Source: Plumapathes pennacea (Eukaryota > Cnidaria > Anthozoa > Antipatharia > Myriopathidae). From it: a stretch of DNA of 64,000 bases. Shown in pieces: positions 47,337-57,522 of this stretch; positions within the stretch are counted from its first letter, which is position 1, and each line of letters starts with the position of its first letter. The position numbers and the translations under genes were made by a program. Location: contig OZ038472.1 of the NCBI GenBank assembly GCA_964036295.1, positions 4,300,001 to 4,364,000 of the forward strand, written 5' to 3'. The notes under the pieces are model-generated. The model was given only the letters and a program-made list of their open reading frames with translations, was not told the origin of the DNA and searched no databases.

Positions 47337-48169
47337 TGCTATGCAACGTTTGAATACAGAGTGGATGGTTAACAGATCGTTTAAAAGGCAAAACTTTGCT
47401 TGTTTCTTCAGAGACTTTGTCGTAAAGCAACGCCTGTGAAAACTTTTCACTGGAGTGAGAGTCCTGACTTTTTGTGATATCACAATCGATACTGGTAGAC
47501 CAATGAAAACGCTCCATCGTGGAAGACGGAGAAATGGCCAATCTTAGTGGTTTTGTTGAACGAAAGTATAATAAATAATCGTTCTAAATTCTATGGTACA
47601 AAAACGAGCCTGATTTTGCTAACGTCAGCTCTGTATTCGTACGTTAAATCCGTTGAAAAGTTATTTTTTCTTGCTGCGCGCGCTGCTTTCGACAGCATGA
47701 TCCCAACGTGCATTGCCCGCGTCAGCTTTGGTGCCGGAGCCAAGATGTCATCTCCCCTCTCCTCCCCTCCCCCAAGGAGAAGAAAGTGTTTCTTGATCAT
47801 AGTCAGTCAAGGATATTATATACCCGCGTGCGCTCTACACTCCTTTGTAACAAACTGTTTTAATAACCTATACTGTCTTCCTTGTGCAAAATAAGAGAAT
47901 TCATTTCAAGTCAATTTTCTTTGTACAGGACTTCAGAGAAGGAAATAATGGACAAGGCAACTGGGACTGGATATAAATGATCGGCCGCCTTCATGAGGAA
48001 CGCTGTTTTTCCTTGAAGAACCGTTTCTTAACACAACTAAAGTATAAAGGTAAGAAAGGAAGAAGTGTATTGTCTACTTGAACAGAGACACACGATAGAA
48101 AAAACGTTTAACACGAGAAAGCGAGATCAGAAATACTGCAATTAATCGCTATTCGTGAGCTTTTACTGT
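47337..48169. other. 5' flank of the unknown gene, and intergenic
   Basis: Contains CCAAT-box-like CATTGGTCTACC in a region that could serve the minus-strand gene. An exon-like CAG|GACTTCAGAGAAGG..TGGATATAA at about 47931-47982 on + was seen but has no partner. Otherwise nothing. Confidence 0.35.
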
Positions 48170-49400
48170 TTCGATGAAGACTTCTGTCGAGTGTGGAATA
48201 TTTTTAAATAGCTACTTGCGAATTTATAGTTTTTATGAAGACTTCGTGGATTATTCATACGTCACATTGTCTGTGTACACTATAAGATTTTACTGTGAGA
48301 CTTGGTATCTTGAGCGCAGAATAGGCTTTAACGAGGACATGTATCTTGAGCGCCGAATGTTTATACGCCGCTACTCGTGAATATCTAGTTTTTATTAAGA
48401 CTTATATCGTGAAAGCGCGAAGTATTCATACATCGCTACTTGTGAATCTCTAGTTGTTATGATGACTTGTACCATGCGCTCGGATTATTTATAGGTCGCG
48501 ACCTGTATACATTGAAGGCTTTTACGAGGACTTGTATCTTGAGCGCACACTATTTATACGTCGCTGCTCGTGAACCTTGTACTTTTTATGAAGACTTGTA
48601 TCCATAGCGCGGATTTTACTGTAAGACTTGTATGTTGAGCGCAGAATAATTATACATCGCTACTCGTAAACTTTGTACTTCTTATGAATACTTATATCCG
48701 AAGCGCCGATTTACTGCAAGACTTATATGTTGAGCGCAGAATATTTATACATCGCTACTCGTGTACATTGTAGGCTTTTACGAGGACTTGCATCTTGAGC
48801 GCAGAATATTTGTACTTTGTACTTTTTCGAAGACTTGTATCCATAGCTCGGATTATTTATACGTCGCTACTTGTGTTATACACTGTAGGCTTTTACGAAG
48901 ACTTTCATCTTGAGTGCACAATATACATCGCTACTCGTGCACATTGTAGGTTTCTACGAAGACTTGTATCCTGAGTGCAGAGTATTTATACGTCGCGCTA
49001 CTCTCGCGTATCTCTGGTTCTTATGATGACTTGTATCGAAAGCGCAAATATGTATACGTCGGTCTCGTGATTTACTGGTGCTTATGAAGGCTTGCATCGA
49101 AAGTGTAATATATTTAGACATCGCTACTTGTGATTTTTTAGTTCTTATGAAGACTTGTATCGTGAGCGCGGAATTTTTATAACGTCACTAATCACGATCT
49201 TTTTAGTTTTGACGAAGACTACGTCGCATGTGAACGCGGAAAATCGTGTGTCGCTGCTCGTGAACATTGTAGGTCCGATGAAGACTTGTTCGCGAGCGCA
49301 GAATACTCATCTTTATAGTTTTCTTTGAAGACTTATTAAAACTGTTGGCAGCACAGTACATTTGTGCGTCGCGTCTCGTGAACGTTATGGGAGCAGGAGT
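48170..49400 (+). repeat. Degenerate tandem array, left arm
   Basis: Roughly 15 irregular units (about 60-100 bp) share GAAGACTTGTATC(T/G)TGAGCG, CAGAATATTTATACGTCGCT, ACTCGTGAACATTGTAGG and CTTTTACGA. Units vary by deletion and substitution. The same unit occurs in the opposite orientation at 51990-52410. Confidence 0.85.
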
Positions 49401-49920
49401 AGGGTACTGAGATAACATGCCGTTTGTGAAGCAATTGACAACAGCGTCGGCAAGCAATTTAAAAATGTTCCTAATATTTGTGCTTCTGTGAGTGCATACT
49501 TAGTTTCTTTGTGTATGTCTTGCCCCCATTACTTCTGGAGTTTGATTGCTTATCTAATGTCAAAAACACTGACATTATTGTGTCAACAAGTAATAAGCAC
49601 GTTGTTCAAAATTGAAAGAGAAGCATTCGCTTTTTCTTGTGAAATTAGTCGCATTGTTTATTCTGCCGCTTTCATCGCTGCCTTCCCTTCGCTGCACAGA
49701 CAGACAGGTGTTTATTTCAGTACTTTGACATCTAAACTTTGTCGATTAACCAGTGTTCTATATTTTTCAATTCGTTTTCAGTGAAGGCATCTTCTGTTCC
49801 TGACTGCTGCGAAGTGTTCAATCGTCAAGCGAAGAAGACTGTCCGCGGCGACCTAAGCTGTAAGTAGATAGTTGGAAGTTAGCCCTTCATGTGTAGACGC
49901 CTTCTAGATTCTGCAAGGTT
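49401..49920 (+). repeat. Spliced-looking unit A of a local duplication
   Basis: GACAACAGCGTCGGCAAGCA ... TTTGTGCTTCT|GTGAGTGCAT (donor-like, 49489) is followed about 300 bp later by TTTTCAG|TGAAGGCATCTTCTG (acceptor-like, 49781). The right part carries a single monomer of the repeat that is amplified in unit B and ends GGCGACCTAAGCTGTAAG. In one frame it reads KASSVPDCCEVFNRQAKKTV before a stop. Not recognised as any gene family. Confidence 0.5.
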
Positions 49921-50159
49921 ACTCATGTACAGGGTACAACACCAGCACTAACTACTTGCAAGTTAGCTGATTGATATATCTATTCTCACTACATCATGTG
50001 TACATTTTCTTTTTGGATCTTTGGGAGAATTTTAATTCCGTTGTTTGGAAGTGAAAGGGTTCTACAGCGACCTTAAGATCGAGTTTAGTTTGTCCCTCTC
50101 AATGTTGCTACTTTTTTACAACAGGATCCATATCTTTGCAGTGAATATAAGCTACAAGA

Positions 50160-51240
50160 AATCCTGTGTTGCATGATTGAACAACTGGCTGAAAAGTTTA
50201 ATGGTCAATTACCAGCTGAGGTACATGTACTAAGCTTCCTACTTACCAATTGTGCCATGCAAGATCTTCTCTTTGACTTTGAAATGGCACACGACAGGAT
50301 CACGAGCGCTGCAAGTAAAATATTTTCCACATTTAGAACTCCATATATAGAGCGAGTGACAACATCGTCGGCAAGCAATTTACAAATGTTTGAACATTTG
50401 TTCCTTTTGTGCTTCTGTGAGTACATACTTAATTTTATTTTTGTGCGTGTTGTTGTTTCTCTTCTTTCGAAAGTTCGATTGCTAATTCCATCCCGATATT
50501 ATACATTGTGTCTTCAAATTATCAGCACTTCGTTTGAAACTTGAAAGAGAAGCGAAGCAGTCGTCCAACGGCATAAATTTATCAGTCCCAACAGTGCACG
50601 TGCGCTTTTCCTTGTGTAATTAGTCTCATTGTTTTATTTTTTGGCTGTTCGTGAAAATATTCAAATTCGCCTTGTTTCTCTTCGCTCACAGACACAGCCG
50701 GTTTCATACTTCAGTATTTTGGCATGTACATGTAAACTTTATCGATTAAACAGTGTTCCATACCTGTATTCCTTTTCAGTGAAGGCATCTTCTGTTTCTG
50801 CTACTGTGAAGTACACATTCGTCAAGCGAAGAACGAAGTGCGCGGCGAAGGTATCTTCTGTTCCTGACTGCTGTGAAGTGTACATTCGTCAAGCGAAGAC
50901 GGCAATCCGCGGCGAAGGCATCTTCTGTTTCTGCTACTGTGAAGTACACATTCGTCAAGCGAAGAACGAAGTCCGCGGCGAAGGTATCTTCTGTTCCTGA
51001 CTGCTGTGAAGTGTACATTCGTCAAGCGAAGACGGCAATCCGCGGCGAAGGCATCTTCTGTTCCAGCTACTGTGAATTACACATTAGTCAAGCGAAGAAC
51101 AAAGTCCGCGGCGAAGACATCTTCTCTTTCTGGCTGCTGTGAAGTGCACATTCGTGAAGCGAAGAAGGAAGTCCGCGGCGACCAAAGCTGTAAAGAAGGT
51201 AGTTAAAAGTTAGTCCTCCAGAGTAGTTGTAAACGTGTAC
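50160..51240 (+). repeat. Unit B: open frame plus alternating 66/67-bp tandem array
   Basis: An 81-codon frame from about 50173 (MIEQLAEKFNGQLPAEVHVL...) ends at TTTGTGCTTCT|GTGAGTACAT (50416), the donor-like site shared with unit A. An acceptor-like TTTTCAG (50779) leads into six tandem monomers: 50785-50850, 50851-50917, 50918-50983, 50984-51050, 51051-51116 and 51117 onward, alternating 66 and 67 bp as three 133-bp dimers. A splice between these sites would keep the frame (F-L-K-A-S-S) but the 67-bp monomers shift it. Coding status unresolved. Confidence 0.55.
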
Positions 51241-51617
51241 ATTAGTAAAGAACTGACCACAACAGTTCTTCTTAGAGTTTAGCAGTTTAGTAGCAGTAAT
51301 ACTTCGTATAGCAAACAAACATGTATGAACAAACTAATAAAGAGTTCAAAATAATCTTCTTGAAAAAAAAAATCTTGAAAGAATCTTGTAAAAGTTTCTT
51401 GAACAAGCTAATAAAAAGTTCAAAATAATCTCGAAAAAAAAAATCTTGAAAGAAAAGTTTTTAAAATCTTTATATACAAATCCTCCCCAAGCCCCCTAAC
51501 CCCCCTATTCGCTCAGCTAGTTGAATGTCGCTCACCCATCGACTACCGCCCATCCAACCACCCTGTAGCGACCTCAAATTTAAAGAGTCGGAATTGTGAC
51601 GTCAGCAAAGTTTGCAA

Positions 51618-51844
51618 TGTACCATGGGCTGACATCATATTAAATTTACCATGTAAGGTGACCATGACCATAAAAAAGTGTTCATTAAATATCATATTTA
51701 TTCATGCAGTGCAAATATCAAGCAGGGATTGGCTCTTGTAATGGCTTTTACGCGTGCAAGAATAAACATGATGTAATGATACGCTTTGATAGTCACAGTT
51801 GCCTTACATGGAAAATTTAATATGATGTCAGCCCATGGTTACAT
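51618..51844. mobile_element. MITE with CCATGGGCTGACATCATATT ends
   Basis: TGTACCATGGGCTGACATCA near 51619 is complementary to TGATGTCAGCCCATGGTTACA ending at 51844; the arms continue through AAATTT.CCATGTAAGG. 227 bp, no coding capacity. Confidence 0.85.
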
Positions 51845-51859
51845 GGACAATAAATTAAA

Positions 51860-51935
51860 GACAAGACGAGACAATCTTTATTCGCACTCGCATATTACAA
51901 TTAATTTTACAAGTACCGTCAAATATTCCTACAGA
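51860..51935 (-). repeat. Probable retroelement 3' tail (minus strand)
   Basis: AAGACAAGACGAGACAATCT then TTATTCGCACTCGCATATTA resembles the complement of a LINE/SINE 3' end; similar phrases occur near 37471. Confidence 0.35.
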
Positions 51936-51989
51936 GAAGAGCGCAACTGCTTAGAAATAGCTTAGAAGAGCTAATAGGAAAATCCTACA

Positions 51990-52410
51990 ACGTACCCGAT
52001 TAGCGACGAAAAAATATTCTGCGCTCAGAATACGATACGTAAAATCCTACAATGCACGCGACTAGCGACGTACGAGTATTCTGCGTTGAAAATGCAAGTC
52101 TGTAAAGTCCTACAATGCACACGATAAGCAATGTATAAATAGACCTCGTTCGAGATAGAAGTCCTACACGGCTAGCGACGTACGAGTATTCTGCGTTCAA
52201 AATGCAAGTCTTCGTAAAATCCTACAATGCACGCGACAAGCGACGTACGAGTATTCTGCGTTTAAATCGTAAATTCCTACATGACTAGCGACGTGCGAGT
52301 CTGCAGCGCTCAAGATACAAATAATCGTAAAAACCAAAAATATTTTGCGATTAAGATACAAGTCTTCTGCGTACAAGATACAAGTCTTCGTAAAGTCTTA
52401 CAATGCACAC
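51990..52410 (-). repeat. Degenerate tandem array, right arm (inverted)
   Basis: Units of AATCCTACAATGCACGCGAC, TAGCGACGTACGAGTATTCT, GCGTTGAAAATGCAAGTCT are the reverse complement of the 48170-49400 unit (AGACTTGTAT..GCAGAATA..ACGTCGCTA..ATTGTAGG). About five to six units. Confidence 0.8.
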
Positions 52411-52672
52411 GAACATAAAGCTTTCACTGGTACAAACCAAAACTCCAAAGGAATTCAAAAAGACGGGTTTGAAGAGAACCTATCCGTTTTAATTCACGCA
52501 CAAATTTTGTCAATGAAAAAGTCGGGTTTTACCAGGTTGAAAATATGCGCGCAAAAATATCGAACATCTCACTATTTCTGGAAAGCTCATTCTAATAAAA
52601 ACAAAAACAAAATTAGCTAACCTGTCTCCATACAGTTCCAATGACCAAGAATACAACGACTTGAATTATTCT

Positions 52673-54797
52673 TCAACGTTCATGTCTGAGGTCACAGAAA
52701 GACGACTTTCCAGCAACAAAAGTCCTTGTGAAATTGCCAACCGAGTCCACATAGGGAAGCGTGAAGTCTAAGAGTTCCACAAAGATACCACTAGTGTTTT
52801 TGGGACTTCTAACTTGATCTCTGGGGAAAAAAATATCGTCACTAAAATGCAATCCAGTTGAAACAAACAGACGAAGAAAATATGCAAGGGACACCAACGC
52901 TTTTCATAAAAACCACCCGAGTCCAACCACGAATCTCACTGTTGTTTGTAGACGTCGAACTCTATTCTTGTCGAACCAATAGTAGCTTTAACCTAAAGTT
53001 ACACTATTTCATTGGTAATAAAAATAACACACGAACGAAAACAGGACCGAGCTCTTCTGAATTTAGTTCGACCGAAGAAGACTACATTCAAACGCGAATT
53101 TCTCGCAAATTGTTCATTGACACGTATTTCGTTTGTGTACTGCACAAGTTGAAGCAATTACCACTCACCAAAAAGGCAGACCTTCCATGAACTCCTCTGG
53201 TTTGAACTGTTCGTCAATAAAGCTCTGCGGAAACGAAGAACACGTGTTGTTACTAACGGTCTTCAGGCGAGGATAAATACAAGACCCAGGAGGCTGTTTG
53301 GCAAGAAATACTTTCACGAGGCATAGAGCAGTTTGACTTTAGCTTAGGAACAGCAACATTTATCCATAAACCAAGCAATACTCACCGAAAAACCTAAACT
53401 TTCGTTCGACATGTCCGCTCAGCTCAGATTCAAATTGATGAATAAAAATGCAAATTCGTGAGTTGGCGCGCGTGCACATGGAATGTAAAATCCTTACATT
53501 CGAGTGGCATAGATTAGCATAGCACTGCCAGGCAGTTCTTTGGCATAACATTATTTTGCATTACACAACGACACTGCACGCGACAGACCAAAAGCAGAGC
53601 ATATCCGCCTCGGAAGAGTTCGCCGCTTCTCTTTCTCAGCCGTACTACACGTGCCAGTCGCACCCATACCCTGCTCCTACTCAAATAGTGCCACGCCCTG
53701 AGTTTTACGATTCTCTGACTATCTTTTTGCAGTGCCTTACAGGAAGGATATGGATTCATCTGAAGCGTTCCTTTTCCTTCCCGCGCAAACCGGCAAAGTC
53801 GCGGGAAAGGTTGTGTGTAGTGGCCTCCTGGAGTTCCGACAATGCGCACACATTTTTGGCTTCGACACAGTGCATGCCTTCAGAGGATGGTGAACTTTAA
53901 ACTCAGCGTCAGAGAAAATACAGCAGACTGAAGCCAATGAGTATAAAATCCACACTACAGACAAGATTCCACATTTACTATATTGCTGTTTAAAAGAATC
54001 GTTCAACTTAAAACACAGGCTAGAGCATGTTTGCAAAATCTTAATGTCAACAGTTTGCATTTAACACTCAGTCTGCCTTTTATACTCGTCTGTCAAAGTC
54101 TGCAGTCCACAATTTACAAACCAAACTGAAGCACGTACTATGTCTTCGTAGCATTTGCCTCGGAATTGTTTTAAGCAGCGCCAAGTAGATTATTCAGTGA
54201 AGTTCCAGGATGTTACAGGTTAAGAATTGGATAAAACGTCACGTTTACTAAAGTCGGTACGTTTCAAGGGATTTTCGACCAATACAAATATTCTGACCAT
54301 AAAATTCAGTTATTTCTGAAAACCAACAAGGCCCTGCTTTGCTCCTCCCTAAGGTTTGTTCAGACACAAAAGTGATCCGTGGAAAATAGATAATATAATA
54401 ATATTATTAATAATATAATTGTGACTCATACTGTACATGTTTACAGTATGTGCCGGCCGTTTGATCGATTCTTAAAGAAATTCGCTTTTAACCCATTCAC
54501 ACCTAAGGATGACTAACTCTCCCAGACATATAGAATGGAAAAGATATCAAGGAAAGACTCACCTTCATTTCTTTGAGGATCCGTTTTCGCTGCTATTATA
54601 TAAATACTGTAGCATCCTCGGGTCCGTCCTCACGCGTGCTCAGTGAGTTCATGAGCGACTATTTTCTTTGCTTGAGCCATTGCCGACGGCGTGAAACTTT
54701 CACCCAAGGCTATGTTGAGTCCCTGGTCGTAATATATTGTCTCTAACAATGCAGATTTAGGCGAAATCTTGGCCGTCAGTTCAAACATGTCCGCCAT
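52673..54797 (-). CDS. Candidate minus-strand gene, incomplete model
   Basis: Three candidate exons. First: ATG at 54797 in the context AAAATGGCGGAC opens a frame (MADMFELTAKISPKSALLET, then FTPSAMAQAKKIVAHELTEH) to a strong donor GC|GTGAGG at 54633, or to an in-frame stop 3 nt later for a 55-aa protein. Middle: 53169-53224 with acceptor TTCCGCAG and donor GTGAGTGG encodes SFIDEQFKPEEFMEGLPF. Last: 52673-52820 after TTTTCCCCAG encodes 49 residues (DQVRSPKNTSGIFVELLDFT) and stops. First and last join in phase; the middle one does not fit between them directly, so an exon is missing or one call is wrong. Family not recognised. Confidence 0.4.
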
Positions 54798-54874
54798 TTT
54801 GTCACCAGAGCCTTGAAAGGGTGACCGCTGACTGATCAGCAGGCCCACCAACCTCGTGCCCAGACCGTTTTTTT

Positions 54875-55110
54875 CTGAGGTTGCTGGTCCCCATTCCCCC
54901 AAGGGTCTGAGGTTGCTGGTCCCCATTCTCCCAAGGAGCCTGAGGTTGCTGGTCCCCATTCCCCCAAGGGTCTGAGGTTGCTGGTCCCCATTCCCCCGAG
55001 GGTCTGAGGTTGCTGGTCCCCATTCTCCCAAGGAGCCTGAGGTTTGCTGGTCCCCATTCCCCCAAGGGTCTGAGGTTGCTGGTCCCCATTCCCCCGAGGG
55101 TCTGAGGTGA
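54875..55110 (+). repeat. 32/33-bp minisatellite, about seven copies
   Basis: Units of CTGAGGTTGCTGGTCCCCAT then TC(C/T)CCCAAGG, alternating GGT and AGC endings. It begins about 80 bp upstream of the start codon of the minus-strand candidate gene and creates false repetitive frames. Confidence 0.9.
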
Positions 55111-55715
55111 ACCTCTGCAGGAAGCTGGTAACAAGTTATTCACAAATCATCCTTTTTTTATTTACATTTTGGAGCGATGCTACCTAACACGAACACAGAA
55201 AACGGCAACTAGAAAGAAACCATAACAGCGCGAAAATTACTGCTGCTTCACGTTTGGTTAGTTATTAATACAGTAGGGCGACCGCTGACATAATATAATC
55301 AGACTGCGGGAGGGGGTAACCATCCTTACGTGGAAATTCGCTTCCCGAATAACAATATGCAGAAAATCGTATATGAAATGTGAGCTAATTTTTACGTCCC
55401 CCATTAACGTACAGGGTATTCAGATTGCTCATATCAGTAGGATCTCGGCGTCTCGGCGAGTCTCAGATTTTACCATTCGCTGGGTAAAAACTGGGCAAGT
55501 TTTGAAAACCCGCTTTAAATCAAGAGCCATGCCTTAACAATTTTAGTTTGATATTTGATTTTTGATTTGCCTCAGTTTTGGCCCATAAAACTTGTTGTCC
55601 TTAAACATTCCCACCAAAAAGTTTTTTTGCAATTATTTTATTTAGGCTAAAGGTTCAGTTTTCCCACCTAGACTGTCTTGGAAATTTATTTTGTGTGCTT
55701 TACCAATTACTTCTC
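55111..55715. other. Intergenic, nothing recognised
   Basis: AT-rich single-copy-looking sequence with no supported exon. Confidence 0.4.
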
Positions 55716-55716
55716 G

Positions 55717-55830
<114 letters not shown>

Positions 55831-55849
55831 TAATCATCTTGTACTTAGA

Positions 55850-56045
55850 GACAAAGGGAGAAGTGGGGAAAACAAATTTGGACAGTGGAACATGGACAGG
55901 CAAAGAGGTGGAGAAACAAAATATAGACAGCGAAATATTGACAGAGACAAATGAAGAAGTGGGGAAAACAAATATAGACAGAAGAACATGAAAAGGCACA
56001 AAGACAGAGGAACATGGACAGCACAAAGGTGAAGAAACAAATATA
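55850..56045 (+). repeat. Degenerate purine-rich tandem repeat
   Basis: AGACAAA.G.AGAAGTGGGGAAAACAAA and GGAACATGGACAG phrases recur four to five times at irregular 40-60 bp spacing. Confidence 0.6.
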
Positions 56046-57522
56046 CCGCTCTCATAACGCACATTGCAATTAGAACATCTTATTACACATTTATTTGTTT
56101 GGATTGTTTATGAATAGTTTTCATCAAATGACCATGTTGGTGAAAGTACAATACACAATGACTGATACACTGGTAATCCTCGACTGATGACAATATTTGA
56201 GTCCAATACTATCAGCTGTGAGCATGTGAGTTGATGAAGCACCGAATATTTCAGACTTCCAAATAAAGAAAATAGCTTTTCTCTTTCAAGTTGAGAAATG
56301 TAATAAAGATCACCAACTAACCAACTGTCAATAAGCCACTCTCACAAACATGCACAGCCTGCAAAGCGTAGATTTTCTGGCGGGCCACCAGACGGAAAAA
56401 CTTGGCAGGCAGAGTGTATAACTTATTCTACGGTTCTAATGCAATTATATAGACACAAAACCAAGCTCAGCGGAGAGATTTACTTGACAGACACTCACTT
56501 ACGTGGGGAGTAAAAAGTGTTATTTTCTAGTGTGCAAGATTGTGAAAGTGGCTTATATACTTCATTTCTGCATACTGGGTGGCATACTATGCACAAGTTA
56601 TCAATCCATCCTGAAATAGACCCCTTGGTTCCCCATTGTACTCTATCATCAAGATAACATTAAAAGACACTGGACATACTTTGGTTTGTCAGAGTCCTTT
56701 TTCCTGAATTTGCTTTAATACAAAATGTGACTGCAGTATATGCATCTCCATGGCTAGCCAGGGACACTGCTTCGGAAGTCTGTTATCAACCCAGTTCAAA
56801 ACAAGTGTATTTTACAAGCTAGACTAAATTCCCTACACATTGAAGACACTTCACTCCTTTCATGGCCATTGCAATATTTCCAGATCTGCACCTGTAATTT
56901 TTACATTCTTTGATCAAAAGAATAAAAGTCCCCTAAAACTAATGGTCCAGCTTGTAAAATACACGCAGAGTTGATGAACATTGGTCCTCCTCGAACCACA
57001 ACCACAACCCTATGGTCCAGAGAATGTGCATATATGACAGTACATGTGTTTTCTTACATGCCCTCAAAAAATCAAACCAAAAATGTTCCTTACTGTATAC
57101 ATTTTACAGCATTACAGTTAACATATCATAAATTATCTTCTGCACAAATGAACAGAGCAGCTGAAAATAACTCTACCAAGATCACATTTTATAATATATA
57201 TTCAAAAAACAGCAATTTAACTGTTGTTATGGTTGACTAGAGTTTGTGGCATGGCGTGATCACCATAAAAAGCTCTCAATATTTCAGAGTGACTGCTCCC
57301 TCCATTTCAGGTATTACAAATAAACAACAACAGGGATTACTACACAGTTTACATGACTTGATCATGTAAAAGCTCAACTGTGCTGTACTAACTTATTTGG
57401 GCTTGGCTTCAAAGCATAATAAGCCTGGCAGAAAATAGTTTACAGCCATGTGTTCAAAGCAGCCAGTGCCACGATTTGCTTCTTTTTGCTATGATGTGGT
57501 GTGCTGTACTCAGGAACTTAGC
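56046..57522. other. CSNK2B 3' flank, probably including its 3' UTR
   Basis: A degraded relative of the 25890-26121 MITE lies at about 56806-56965 (AAGTGTATTTTACAAGCTAG; CCAGCTTGTAAAATACACG). TTTATT at 56090 (AATAAA on minus) is a possible but distant polyadenylation signal. No exon supported. Confidence 0.4.

Noticed and set aside
47931..47982. Short terminal exon ending GNNGQGNWDWI on +
   Set aside because: Good acceptor and stop, but no preceding exon in phase was found; one exon of this size is expected by chance.
54630..55143. Long minus-strand frames with NGDQQPQ-type repeats
   Set aside because: The repeated part is the minisatellite read through; only the segment from the ATG at 54797 has coding character.
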